From Guadua angustifolia (lineage: Eukaryota; Streptophyta; Magnoliopsida; Poales; Poaceae), in NCBI GenBank assembly GCA_036346375.1, contig CM070517.1, positions 47,588,200 to 47,652,199 of the forward strand: a stretch of DNA of 64,000 nt. The letters are read 5' to 3'. Below are positions 10,745-21,307 of the stretch, piece after piece. The translations under genes and the position numbers were made by a program. Every line of letters begins with the position of its first letter. Position 1 is the stretch's first letter. The notes beneath the pieces are model-generated. The model was given only the letters and a program-made list of their open reading frames with translations. It had not been told where the DNA came from and made no database searches.

Positions 10745-11644
10745 ACTGTTTATTCTATTGGCTTTCATAACAACAAGATTGCCTTTAGAAATCTTAAGAA
10801 CACCATTTTCACCAGCAAATTTATAACCCAAATATTTTATGGTGCTCAAAGAAATAAGATTTCTTTTCATTCTGGGAACATGGCTAACATTTGAAAGAGT
10901 TCTAACAATGCCATCATAGGTTTTGATTTGAGTAGAATCGATGCCAATAATTTTAAGTGGAGACTCATCAGCAATCACAACTTCACCACTATCAACAGAA
11001 TTATATGTAGAAAACCACTCTTTATATGGACAAATACGAAAAGTGCAAGTTGAATCAATAATCCATGCAGTTTGATTCTTCAAGTTGGAAGTGATAGTTA
11101 GAGCCTCACCATCGGATACATTTTCAACAAGACTAGCCTTATCGATATCATGATTGCCATAAAGCATAATTTTCTTGAAATGCTTAAAAGTAGTAGGCAA
11201 AGAGACGACCAACAGAATAGCCTTATGTTCATCATCAATTTTCACTTCTAATTTCTCAAGATCAATGATGGGTGAATTAAACTCATTAAGATGAGACCGA
11301 ATAGAGATATCTTCCGACATGCGAATTGTGTACAGACGTTCTTTGAAGCGCAATTTATTGGCGAGACTTTTCTTCATATACAAGTCTTCCAATTTCTGCC
11401 ACAGTTTTGCGGTGGTAATCTCATTAATAACTTCATGTAGAATGTTTGTAGACAAATTGAGCTGTATGGCGGAGAGGGTTTTCTGGTCAAGTTCTTCCCA
11501 TTGTTCATCTGTCATTGTCGCCGGTTTAGCTGACAACGCTTTTCTGACACACATCTGTGTGAGAACGGTTTTTATTTGAATCTGCCATATCGAAAAACTG
11601 ATCTTGCCATCAAGCTTCTCAATGTTAAATTTAGTGGATGACAT
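10745..11644 (-). pseudogene. Copia Gag fused to protease region
   Basis: ATG at 11,644. Residues 1-170 form the UBN2-type Gag: FNIEKLDGKISFSIWQIQIK, ATTAKLW-like TTAKLWQKLEDLYM and LNEFNSPIIDLEKL. The zinc knuckle is missing. The frame then enters a protease-like segment, TAWIIDSTCTFRICPYKEWF, where the catalytic D-S-G is D-S-T. It continues to LSNVSHVPRMKRNLISLS and NRINSLY, where the LINE begins. The loss of the knuckle points to an internal deletion of this non-autonomous or decayed copy. Confidence 0.82.
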
Positions 11645-12848
11645 GGTGGAGAATAAAATTGCAGATAAAAAATATGATAGGTTCTGAAAAACCTTCCTGG
11701 TGCACTCTGGGTGCGCGAAACAATTTTACTGCACATTCTGGTACAGTTGGGTGTGTGTAGCAAATTGCCAATGAGAAGCAGGAGCTGCACTGAAAAAATT
11801 GGAGCCGAAGAAACCACCGGAAGCTGGAGCCGCCCGATCTCTGGAGCCAAAAACGATTGTTCTGTGACTTAAGAAAACTATTCAATCCGGTTAACAGATG
11901 AATTTCATGTCCAACACAAGGATCGAAGAGCTGTTTCTCGGTTCTGATGCAGAAAAATTCGTTTCCTGGAGGCTGGAGCTTCTTTATGCGTTAAGAGCAA
12001 ACAGCATAAACTAGCTCTTCTAGTCACGGCCAAGCAGCAACTCAATTTTTCACGTGCAAGCACTTCTAGTCACAATGGTTGGAGTGGACTGGACTTCCTC
12101 ACGCAGTGCAAGGAGCGAGCAAACCCCAGGCGGCGAGGCGGCGTCGCCGAGCAGTACGTCGGAGGCAGCGTCACTTGCCTGCGAAGGACGCGAGCGGATC
12201 CAGGAGACGCGCGCGACTCGGTGGCAGGAGCGCGTGCAGTTCTGGTGGCCGCACCGAAGGAGGCCGGCAATGGGAGTGGCTTCACGCGCGCGAGAGCCTC
12301 CGACCGGCGGCTGCGCAGAGGCGCTCGACGCGGAGGAGCGATCGTCGCAGAGTGGCGTCGACGCATCGACAGCCTGCGGGCCAGCACGGAGGAGCTGGCG
12401 GCCGTTCGCAACATACGAATTAGTGGCTCTATTGAGTCGGAGGTTGTCCTCCTGGGTTCGAGTTGGGGTTAGTTCTCTGGTTTTTGTTGTAAGGGGGTAA
12501 ATGGTGGTTTTAGCTCGGCGGCTAACTGGGTGATTGCAGTTAGCTCGGAGGCTAACGGCGTGAGTTGTGAGGTTTTTTCGGGACCGGTTTTTTCCCTATA
12601 AAAACGGGGCCAATCCTTTTTCCTATCTTAATATAATTAACGGCAATTCTCTTGCCGCTCTTTCAAAAAAAAAGAAGATGAAGCGACGATCTCAACCGGA
12701 GGTAGCCACGAATCCGGGGCGCGCGGAGGACGCAGGAGCGATGGAGACCGGCGCGTGCGAAGGACGGCGCCGACGCGCGAAGAAGACGAAGCGGCAGCCG
12801 GCGCAGATGAACGGCGAGTAGATCGCAAATCCCAGGTGCTTGCGGCTT
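11645..12848 (-). other. Copia leader between primer site and gag
   Basis: About 1.2 kb without a credible gene. Parts (12,060-12,430 and 12,680-12,830) are very GC-rich and open in several frames on both strands, which is compositional. A LINE tail is embedded at about 12,440-12,673. Confidence 0.55.
12440..12673 (+). repeat. LINE 3' end fragment with poly(A)
   Basis: The segment ends with TTAATATAATTAACGGCAA, CTCTTGCCGCTCTTTC and nine A's (12,665-12,673), which is the typical 3' end of grass L1 elements. The upstream T/G-rich part repeats the phrase AGCTCGGCGGCTAAC / AGCTCGGAGGCTAAC. The 5' boundary is approximate and no target duplication was identified. Confidence 0.6.
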
Positions 12849-12860
12849 GCTCTGATACCA
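12849..12860 (-). promoter_or_regulatory. Primer-binding site of the nested copia element
   Basis: TGGTATCAGAGC on the minus strand, complementary to initiator tRNA-Met. It fixes the direction of the element and the inner edge of its 5' LTR. Confidence 0.85.
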
Positions 12861-12861
12861 C

Positions 12862-13100
12862 TATACCACTTGGTAGGGTTTAGATCGAGCACATGCACAA
12901 AAGCGGAAAATCCTCTTAGGAAAAAACCACGAGAAACGAAAATCCACTTTTTCGGTTCAAAGATTATAAAGATTACAAGTAGATAGGGAATGGCTTAAAT
13001 AGCCAAAATAGAATCTCACATTTGGAAAGATAAGATTTGTCGAAGATATGGATGTTGAGGAATACGGAAATATCTCTAACATAACCATTTTATAATAATT
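12862..13100 (-). mobile_element. 5' LTR remnant of the nested copia element
   Basis: Adjacent to the primer site. On the minus strand it has GGCTATTTAAGCC, a TATA-like box near 12,995, followed by U5-like sequence up to CCAAGTGGTATA. The inner end is TA and not CA, so one base has probably changed. The outer end is not resolved. From about 13,100 to 13,380 I see nothing recognisable. Confidence 0.5.
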
Positions 13101-13380
13101 TCTTCCATCAACTGTTATACAGCACACCGACGCATCACTTAGCAATCATAATACACACAGTAGTGTTCCCTCACGCATATCACACGTGTGGAACGTGATA
13201 TCATAGCACATAGTACAGGTGAATACATACAAACCGCCATAGCATGCAGCCAGCGCAGCTCTGCTCAGACACATGCACACATAAACAGCAACATACATAT
13301 AAAGTCCAGTCCAGATAGTAAAGAGGATCAACAAACACGCACATGCAGAAATACAATTACACAAATTAGCATGAGCAGGA

Positions 13381-13496
13381 AGAATTCAGATTGAACGGCA
13401 CCTGAGAATGAAAGAAGATGACCAGACTTTCCTTCAGCTGCATCTTTATTTGAGGCTATATGCAAGCTGTCCAGCTGATGGAGAGTAATTGAGTAC
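13381..13496 (-). other. Possible NLR 3' exon or UTR
   Basis: Just after the stop there is a good donor-like sequence (CTCTGTGAGTACTC), and the next 100 bases stay open as HQLDSLHIASNKDAAEG. This may be a last exon or simply 3' UTR. Confidence 0.25.
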
Positions 13497-16400
13497 TCAC
13501 AGAGATGAGGCAGCAACCACAGTTCCATCTTCTTGGCGTCGATGGTGTGGATTGTGCTTGAAATCAGGATGGTTGGGATGCTTTTGAATTGCTTGCCCGA
13601 GTTGTTCCACTTGATCTGGGCTGCAGTCGCCATTGAGCTCGAGCTTCTTCAACTTGGGGAGGTGGTTAACACCAGAAAGAGACTCCATGGTGGCAAAAGA
13701 CCAGACAATCATCAAGAGCTCAGGAGCCGCTCCAGCGTCAAAACTGATGGTGGTGATGTCGCTGCCCTCAACGACCAGAGACTTGAGACACCGGAATTCT
13801 TCTTTCTTGAAGCTGAGCTCTCTTCCAGTGTATGACTGGCGATGGAGCCTGAGGCAGCTCAGGATTTTGAGCTTGCCAAGGATGCGTATAGCATCTTCCC
13901 CCAGGTAAGTCTGGCTCAGTGTTATCTTGGTAAGTTGATCGAGATCTGCAATCCAGAGGGGAAGCCCACTTGTGATGCCGCTGATGTTTAGGCTCTGGAG
14001 AAGCTTCGTATGTGTGGCTAACGCCGCCGCCGACTCTGCATCAAGTGTACTCTCACTTCTTGCCGGTTGAATGATTCGGATTGACAAGGAGAGGAGGCAT
14101 CCGCACAATTTCTCAATCTGCTGGAAGAGAAGACCCAGGGCGCCTTTCTTGCCATGGAGGATTACACCCAATTTTCTCAGTTGCAGCAACTGGCCGAGAT
14201 CAATTAAATCATCAACATTGTGGGAAACATCAACGTGGGACAATATCTCCAGTTTTTCATTATGCGGATGCCACTGGGAAGGCGCACTGTCGTAAACGAC
14301 TCCTCGAAACTACCGGAGTTGCTGCTTGGAGAATCTGTCTGGCCAGCAAGCAAATGCTTTAGCATTGGAAGCATGACGGATTTCGTGGCGAATGCCCTTA
14401 CTACTGTTTGCCGGATGTCCAATGTCTCCAGGCACTGCAGCTTCTTGATTTGCTTCGGCAATTCAGTGACATCTGTTTTCCTGAGACTCAAGTACTTGAG
14501 CAATAATATCTTACAGATGCTCTTCAGATGCTTCTTCGTTAAGCCTTTGCTGCCTTCAAGATCCAGCACCTTCAACAGCTGCCATTGAGATGACTTGGCC
14601 AAGTATGGAAGATATGCCACAATGCCATTGCCGTCAGCTTCCAAAGGATGATCAAAGTGAGATGCTTGCAGTCCTATCCTGCTGTGGATGGAAAGGTGGC
14701 GAGCCAAATCTGGTGGCAGGTCTGTGTCAACAAAGTTTACATCTGCAGCAATCCTGGTGATGACTTGGCGAACCACACGATGTATCGTGCAGCTCTTGAT
14801 CTTGCCTGCAGCACTGATTTCCCAAGGAAGAACAAGACGCCGAGCGACGAGCGCATCGAAGCAGCGTTCAGCTTCATCTTGTGCGTGATCTCTTTCGGTT
14901 TTGAGGCCTTCAGCCCTCCATCTTCTACACAAGGTTGTTCTCCTAATGCAGTCATTTTCGGGGAAGATAGTTAGGTACAGTAAGCAGATCCTGTACTTCC
15001 TTGGCAAGTCATTGTAGGAGAGCCTCACCATTTGCTTTGCAACGCTTTTGTTCGACTTCCTACACTCTGATATTTTTTTCTTAAAGTTTTCCAGCTCATT
15101 CTCGCTCCTGTCAGAATTAGCATAGAAAAGGTGCAGGAGCATCTTCATTGCAAAGGCATCGTGTTGCAATCCTTGAAAAAGTTTATGTGTTAGCCAAACC
15201 CGGTGATTGGATTGGCAGGACAGCGCCTTCTCGCAGAAAAATCCTTGTGGACTTTTAGCTTTGAAGATTTTGTAAGGAGACGACGACTCTGCTATAGATT
15301 CATGATGTGTGATCACGATTATAGCGCTACCAGCAGGGCAATCATCGGCAGCATGTAACAAAGCAGATTTCATGGTCACCCATTGTCGTCTTGAGAAGAC
15401 ATCCTCAAGAAGAATCAAGAAGCGTTTACCAGCTGCTTTGAGATAGCACTGAAGTTTCTTGGCGAGTTGCGTGGCCTCATCCTCCTCCTCATCTTTAACC
15501 CCCCGTGATGATGTTTCCGTAGAGATCTGCTCCTCAGCTTCCTTGCTCTGAAGTGGAAGTGGAAGTGGAAGGACTGCTGCTGCTTCTACTTGTTCTAGTA
15601 TTTCCCGCAACACCTCTGATGCCGATTTATATCCGACATAGGCCACCCGGGCCTTGCAACCAAATGAGCTCACCACGGAGGGATGTCCGTACAACCCCCC
15701 CGCGATGCGAGTTGCCAGCCATTTATCATCGTAGTAGCGATATTTCTTCCATAGAATAGGGAAGACCCTGAGCTGTGGTCCGCCAACTCCTGCAGCAGGT
15801 GCTTCCTCCAACAGCCACTCGATCAGGCGATCGATGCTTTCGTTAACGACAGTCTCCTCGTCGACGTCGTCGTCCGGTAGTTCACCGTCTGCAAGTAGAG
15901 CGCGTCGGTTCCAAATATCTGGAGCCTGGATGTCGTCGTCGATGAATATCGTGTCGTCCTGGTCAGGCACCGACGGCATGGTGACGCCGTACCTGAGCCG
16001 CCTGTCGGCCACGTCGCGTGCCCGGACCTTGAGCTTCCGGATCCGTGCCGCCACCCGGTGCCGGGCCGGAATGGTCCGCACAAACCGGGGGATCCGCCGG
16101 AGATACGCCAAAAGCCCCTTGGCGCGGGGGCCAGCACCTGCAACTTGCTGGACGTAGAGCTCGATGCTGCCCTCGCAGTCTCGGGCGAGGCCGACCACCA
16201 GTCTCATCCATGTCCGGACATGCTGGGCGCGGTGCTGGGCCTCGGTGAGGTGCATCAGCAGGCTGTTCATGCTCTCCATCTCGTCGTTGATGAACTCCAC
16301 GTCGCCGTGGACGCCGCCCAGCAGCTGCGCCTCGTCGAGGAGGACGGTGGTGAGGCGGCCCACGAGCGAGTCAAGTCTGCCCTGCGCTCTGTAGCTATTT

Positions 16401-16567
16401 GTTGGTCGATCCCTCCTTACGGTGGAGAAGATGGAGGCAGGGCAGGCATTGCAAGCAAGGGAAGGAGATTGCAAGTGCCAAATGAAACGATGGGAGCACA
16501 ACATCTCCAGTCTCCACGCCGTCGGGATACTTGTATTTGCTCTAGGCATATATGGCAGGTTATTCAA
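13497..16567 (-). pseudogene. CC-NB-ARC-LRR (NLR) resistance-gene relative, frameshifted
   Basis: A 787-codon frame (16,567-14,204) and a 248-codon frame (14,243-13,497) together encode one NLR. Residues about 65-190 are an Rx-type coiled coil (FINDEMESMNSLLMHL; EDVID replaced by LARDCEGSIELYV). About 265-600 is NB-ARC: the P-loop site has no GKT (KWLATRIAGGLYG), kinase-2 reads RFLILLEDVF, RNBS-B is IIVITHHESIA, GLPL is not recognisable, RNBS-D is CLLYLTIFPEND and the MHD site reads IHR. LRRs start near 660 (KVLDLEG, LKYLSLRKTDVTELP, CLETLDIRQT). At about 14,251 one base is missing: MKN-W is read where MKN-LEILSHVDVSHN continues in the next frame. The first 60 residues do not look like the family start. 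NLRs sense pathogen effectors, but this copy could not bind nucleotide normally. Confidence 0.87.
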
Positions 16568-16602
16568 GCCTAGAAGGCCGGCCTTGCAATGAGTCTATCT
16601 CA

Positions 16603-17689
16603 AGTACAAGACCAATTAAGTAAAATTTAAAATAAAAATAAAATAAATAATTTGATTTTTATACAAACTCTAAAGTAAACCCTAAATAACTAAAATTTAA
16701 AATAATAATTAAAATTAGCAAATTAGAACAATGAGTCTATCTCAAGTACAAGACCATTTAAGTAAAATTCGAATAAAAATAAAATAAATAATTTGATTTT
16801 CATACAAACTCTAAAGTAAACCCTAAAAATAAATTCAGAATAGTAATAAATGAACATATAAATTTTCATTTGAATTCTAGCCTAAAACTTAAAAAATCCA
16901 CCACAGGTACAATAAAAAATATGCAAAGTCGGAATAATAATTACTGACCCTGTCCAAGTTTATAGGGTGTATTTTCTCTTGGCATATAGACTAAGTTGAT
17001 ATTGCAAATGATCATTCAATGGTATTGCACAATCCCTAATTATTATCCATACTCGCTATGCTATATTCAATGCATGTATGTAGAGGACATAAAGTAAAGT
17101 TAGATATTTATTAGTGGAATAGAGGGGAGACCACATTAATTTTGTATTGTAATATAAAATACAATGTATATTTATGTACAAGATCATTAAAAAATATGTC
17201 CTATACTTTTTTGACTCAGCGAGTCCATATCAAGTACAAGCCAAATTAACTAAAATTCAAAATAAAAAATTAGTAATTTTATTTCCATTGTAATTTGAGA
17301 GTAAACCTAAAAATAAAATTATGTGTAATAATAAATAAAAATAGGATATGGATTTTTATACGAATTCCAGCATAAATTGAAAAAAAAATCCACCAAAAGT
17401 ACAATCGAGAAGTATACAGTTAGGAATAAAATAAAGGATTCTTAAAAATTTTATTTGTATGTGAATTACAATGCTAAATTATAAAATTATTAAAATTTAT
17501 AATATAATCTATTAACTATACTAATTATGAACTATGAGAAAATTTTCACATTAATACAGAAAAGAAAAAAGATTTAACGTCCATCTAACAGACCAAGATT
17601 ATAACAACTATCAAGTACAATATAAATTAGCAGATCTAAGTGACTTTATCTAAGAAGCTAGCCCGTGCGGATGCACGGTTACCGACTAG
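16603..17689 (+). mobile_element. Non-autonomous Helitron, AT-rich
   Basis: The right end is textbook: hairpin CCGTGC-GGAT-GCACGG at 17,663-17,678, seven spacer bases, then CTAG at 17,686-17,689 followed by T. The likely left end is A|TCTCAAGTACAAG at 16,602/16,603, in which TC follows A. The same motif recurs at about 16,741 and, degenerate, near 17,224, so the body contains imperfect tandem copies and the exact 5' end is uncertain. There is no coding capacity. It lies immediately upstream of the NLR. Confidence 0.68.
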
Positions 17690-17738
17690 TATATATAATT
17701 AGTGATTCTTTGTTTTATTCGTAGATAGTAGTATACTA

Positions 17739-17971
17739 AGGGCATTGTTTTTGCTTTGGTTTTCTCTAAAAACTGATTCTGGATTATGGTTATAAAGAAA
17801 CTGATCCTCCAAAAGTTAGAATCTATAGATGCACATATAAAATGAATTGTGGATTCTAGTGTATATGAGTAGACTTGATTATGAGAATCGATTCCTAGAA
17901 TTGGGTTATTTGTTTTTTATTCAGCTTTTAGGGCTAGAATCTAGAATCAAAAGCAAAAATAAACAAGCCCT
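17739..17971. mobile_element. hAT-like MITE
   Basis: Termini AGGGCATTGTTTTTGCTTT and AAAGCAAAAATAAACAAGCCCT are imperfect inverted repeats with the AGGGC..TGTTT signature common in hAT MITEs. The length is 233 bp. I could not establish an 8-bp target duplication. Confidence 0.5.
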
Positions 17972-17979
17972 AAGACTAA

Positions 17980-18295
17980 ATTGCTTTCCAAACTTCAAGC
18001 ATCCAAGGAAAACAATCGGACACTTCAAGAAAAAAATCATAAGATCATAGATCAAATGAGCCAGGTGCAGAAAGAATGGGCAGACATGAAGAGTTAACTG
18101 CTTGGTAGCCATGACGATGATAGTGATTCTAGCCCACATGGATCTGAACAGGATGGTGTAAGCTCTTTACTTAAAATGATTTGATATATATTAATTCTTT
18201 ATAGTTTTCTATATCTATACCAATTCCTTTATATCTACTTGCTATTGTATACCATGTCCATTTTGTAGGGCTTCCAATGAAGTAGAGTACGCGCA
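17980..18295 (+). pseudogene. CACTA (En/Spm) transposase-family C-terminal remnant
   Basis: The plus frame encodes KLLSKLQASKENNRTLQ, a heptad-like coiled coil, then QMSQVQKEWADMKS, a stop, and LLGSHDDDSDSSPHGSEQ. This is the style of the C-terminus of Transposase_24/PTTA proteins of grass CACTA elements. A donor follows (GGTGTAAG) and an acceptor TTTTGTAG near 18,268 leads to a four-codon last exon. The family assignment is an inference from composition and order. Confidence 0.45.
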
Positions 18296-18454
18296 CAATG
18301 AGCTAACAATTTGTTGAAGGGATGTTTTGCGTTCATTCACCAAGAATAATATTATAGTCCTCCTCTTAGTTGAAGATTATTAAATTTATCATATTTCAAG
18401 TTGCAGTTTTCGTGTTTAATTAGGTTAGCCACCATATTATTTGCAATACTATGG

Positions 18455-18900
18455 TCCTTTAGTGTGAAAGCCTATATGATCTATGTGTAGCGGTAGTGAG
18501 ATTAGTCCTATATTGTTTGTCTAAAATGAGTTATAGTAATATATAATATATGTTGGGTTCAAATATATCACCTTCGGGTTTGTCTAGAGTGGACCCACAA
18601 GATGGTATATGCATCAAGATCTTTGTACACATGGGCGTGTATCGAGAGGTGGTTCTAAGTATTTGCCTATACGGTATGTCTTTGTCAAGTCGTCAGCCCT
18701 TTAAGGGAGTGAGTGTAATATCTCGCCCGTTAGTGTGAATGTCTATGCGACCCATGTGGAGCAGCCCGTTAGTGTAAAGGCTCATGAGGCCTATGTGGAG
18801 CGATAGTAGGATTAGCCTTATATTATTTGTATAAATTAAGTTGTAATAGTATATAATAGTTGTTGGATCTAAACAAAATATCTTCGGATTAACTCTTTTA
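18455..18900. repeat. Pair of about 120-bp diverged direct repeats
   Basis: About 18,470-18,580 and 18,780-18,895 share the order CCTAT(G)TG.AG CGGTAGTGAGATTAG / CGATAGTAGGATTAG, CCTATATTGTTTGT / CCTTATATTATTTGT, TTGGGTTCAAA / TTGGATCTAAA and CTTCGGGTT / CTTCGGATT. The block between has a related CCCGTTAGTGTGAATG / CCCGTTAGTGTAAAGG pair. Nothing coding. 18,901-19,253 is featureless to me. Confidence 0.6.
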
Positions 18901-19253
18901 TATCAAACGTGGATGAAAATGCCATGTACAATAACAAGAGCGCTACATAGAACAGAATGGCGATGGTCTTGCCGTCTTGCGTTTGTTGCAGAGGAGCCCG
19001 CCTGTCGTGCTTTCACCTGAATTAAAAATAGTATGACAAGGTACAAGATTAAAATGAACATGTCCGTTTTGACAGAAGATAAGAAAATCGATGCTTGCTA
19101 GCATCCGGCAATTGTTACAAAAAAGACTAGCGGAGAAAAGTGAGCGAGGGCTTGCAATGAAGCTATCTAGGAACCAAACATTTGGAAGGACTTTGGGTAA
19201 AGAATGCTGGATAACGATTAGTATTGAGGAAGTTTAGGGAAAGAATTAATGCA

Positions 19254-19453
19254 TGTAGGCTTCAAGCAAGAATATCTGAATATGTCCACAGTACTACAAA
19301 GCCAGCTCTTTAAGCTTTGAGTGTGGAGTTCAGGAAAGAATATTGGTACGTAATGTAGGCTTCAAGCAAGAATATCTGAATATGTCCACAGTACTACAAA
19401 GCCAGCTCTTTAAGCTTTGTGTGTGGAGTTCAGGAAAGAATATTGGTACGTAA
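19254..19453. repeat. Near-perfect 100-bp tandem duplication
   Basis: Bases 19,254-19,353 are repeated head to tail at 19,354-19,453 with one difference (GCTTTGAGTG versus GCTTTGTGTG). The unit begins TGTAGGCTTCAAGCAAG and ends TTGGTACGTAA. Confidence 0.95.
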
Positions 19454-20240
19454 ATGGAGTCGTATATGTGTGCAGAGGTAGGATACTAATTAACTGAACC
19501 AAAACCTGCATTGCATGCACACAGTATCGGAGCCATGAACACTAGTCGTGCTGCAGAGGCGACAATGTTACCAATCCAAGAGAGGATGAGAAACACAACT
19601 GTGGCCGTTGATACTACGGTATGTTCTTGATTGATTATGTTCTTAATTATGACAATATTATCAGAAACGCAAGAGAGGATGACAATATTACCAATTCAAT
19701 ACAGCGGTATATATGTTATTGATTGATTATGTTCTTAATTATGTATTGCAATAAATGCTGATCAGTGGTAAAAAAAACGTGGCTAATAATCGTTCTCCTA
19801 GCAGTGAAACTGCAGCGTCCATGGCGCCAAGCAATTAATACTTAGGATCCAGTATGGCAAATAGTGATTTCGACTTAATTTGCATGTATATATGGTATGT
19901 AGCTCTTGGAATAACTGACATGTACGCAAACGCAAATGAGAGTGTGAGTGACAAAGAGTTCCCCACGGCATATATGGGCTAGCTGCTAATGGTTCCACTA
20001 GGTTCCTTAACTTGCCGTACGCATATTAGTATTTCCCTCACCCAAGTACTCCAGCTGTGTTGATGGTCCAAGCAAATATATTCCTTCCCTGAACTTGACC
20101 GGCAAATTAAACTGATCTTTATGCAGAGATCCCTTGCCCACGATCCTTGCTAATGTTTGGTTACAAGCTTCAATATAAGCTGTGTTTGCTAATGTTGTGC
20201 CAGCACGACAGGAACATCGATCGGGGCCATCACAAAACAT
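19454..20240. other. Intergenic, no recognised gene
   Basis: Holds a loose duplication (GATTGATTATGTTCTTAATTATG at about 19,632 and 19,723) and a 78-codon minus frame (20,243-20,007) that contains ACNQTLARIVGKG and LPVKFREGIYLLGPS. I do not recognise this protein. It may be a gene fragment or chance. Confidence 0.4.
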
Positions 20241-20669
20241 CACATAGGTGACGTCTTATTTGTGGCGGTTCTTTTGGAACCGTCAAAAATACACTTATCT
20301 GTAGCGGTTCTAAAGTTGATATATGTGCCTTGCCTTTTTTTTATACGGAATTGTTAGGAACTGAATATTATAGCTGTATCTACCTAGTGCTATTTCAGAG
20401 GGCATGGCTAGCGCTGCCTGAGGCTAGCCCGAAATGCCCATTTTTTATTTTGTTTTCTGGAGTTATCAGTGGCGGTTTTAGAACCGCCACAGATAACGCT
20501 ATATCTGTGGCATTTTGTATCTAGAACCGCCACTGATAATATTATCAGTGGCGGTTTTTGGCTAGAACTGCCACTGATAATTTATCAGTGGCACTAAATC
20601 TGTGGCGGTTCAAAAACCGCCACTGATGACAGTTATGAACCGCCATAAATAACCTTTTTTAAGGTAGTG
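20241..20669. mobile_element. Short non-autonomous CACTA derivative
   Basis: The right end is AAGGTAGTG, the complement of CACTACCTT. The left end CACATAGGTGACG is a degenerate CACTA terminus followed by the same TTATTTGTGGCGGTTC. Between lie at least eight subterminal repeats of (A)TCAGTGGCGGTTTT / AACCGCCACTGAT in both orientations, the sites that CACTA transposases recognise. A 3-bp target duplication is not evident. The same terminus recurs at 57,463 and 58,832. Confidence 0.68.
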
Positions 20670-21062
20670 TCGGGGCTGTGCTGTCAAAGTGGCCGATATG
20701 TATTGCCGATACGAAGAGAGCCGATATGAAGAGAGCTCATACAGTCATACTATGCCTGCATCCTCCTCCTCCCTCACCCAAAACCCCAACGTTGCCGCCG
20801 CCATCGACACCGCTGTGCCTCCCCAGCTTCGCCGTCACCGCCTGCACTGCCATGCATTTTCACGCGCTTGGGTTGGACGGACAGGAAAGAAGAGGGAGAC
20901 AGCAGCAGGGGTCGTATGGAAGAAGGCTCAGAATTAAAGGCTAGCTAGCTCGTATATATCTAAAGTTAAAGCTGACACGTTAAAAATCAGAGAAACTTAT
21001 CGTGAGCGAATGCATGAGCCCAAGGCGTGGACACGTTAAAAAAAGAGGGAGACAGCAGGGGC
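20670..21062 (+). repeat. Linked unit, copy 1 (small conserved frame)
   Basis: About 390 bp present in this window three times, always beside the CACTA terminus (also 47,195-47,305 plus 57,177-57,462, and 58,449-58,831, both inverted). It contains an 82-codon frame at 20,689-20,937 starting MADMYCRYEESRYEESSY, with SSSSLTQNPNVAAAIDTA and AFSRAWVG. The frame stays open in the 57-kb copy and is broken in the 58.6-kb copy. I do not recognise the protein and see no splice sites or promoter that would make it a gene. Confidence 0.6.
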
Positions 21063-21067
21063 CTAAA

Positions 21068-21307
21068 TATTAAGAGATTTGGACTCTAAAACGTATCCGT
21101 TTAACACTCTATCTCTTTATGGTGTGGTCGAAACTGAATTCCTCTCTCATACTGCTATATATATTGGGTGTTTCTCATTGTAAAAGAGGTGAATCAATAA
21201 AGCGAGAGAGATTTCCAACTATATTGTGCGCTCTTGTGTTCTTGCTGTTTGGAATTGTTCTACGAATTTGGTGATTGATTACGGGAGATCGACTACGTTT
21301 TACAACA
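21068..21307 (+). repeat. 5' LTR of the complete copia element
   Basis: Ends TTTTACAACA next to the primer site. The first bases are TATTAAGAG where the 3' LTR has TGTTATGAG, so the terminal TG is mutated. TATATATATTGGG near 21,160 is the promoter box and GAATCAATAAAG near 21,191 resembles a polyadenylation signal. Confidence 0.9.

Larger units (their letters stand above)
4724..12861 (-). mobile_element. Decayed Ty1-copia element hosting nested insertions
   Basis: Read on the minus strand, the parts are in copia order: primer site (12,849-12,860), long leader, gag and protease (11,644-10,745), LINE insertion, pre-integrase and integrase (7,488-6,422), inserted repeat, and the first residues of the RT region (4,989-4,724). 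RT, RNase H and the 3' LTR are missing at the left, where the sequence joins gypsy gag. The joining points in the protein across the LINE (NRINSLY to YL) show that it was one element. Confidence 0.8.

Noticed and set aside
12054..12500. Overlapping frames on both strands in GC-rich DNA
   Set aside because: Frames are open on both strands at once, with arginine/alanine-rich products and no motif. They fall in the copia leader and are compositional.
17739..17971. 8-bp target duplication for the MITE
   Set aside because: Neither frame of the ends gives matching octamers, so hAT membership stays tentative.
18470..18895. CRISPR-like or operon-like array
   Set aside because: Only two diverged copies in a plant nuclear context; simple duplication explains it.
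20241..20669. Complete CACTA element with 3-bp target duplication
   Set aside because: The flanking trinucleotides (CAT and TCG) do not match and the left terminus is degenerate, so I call only a CACTA derivative.
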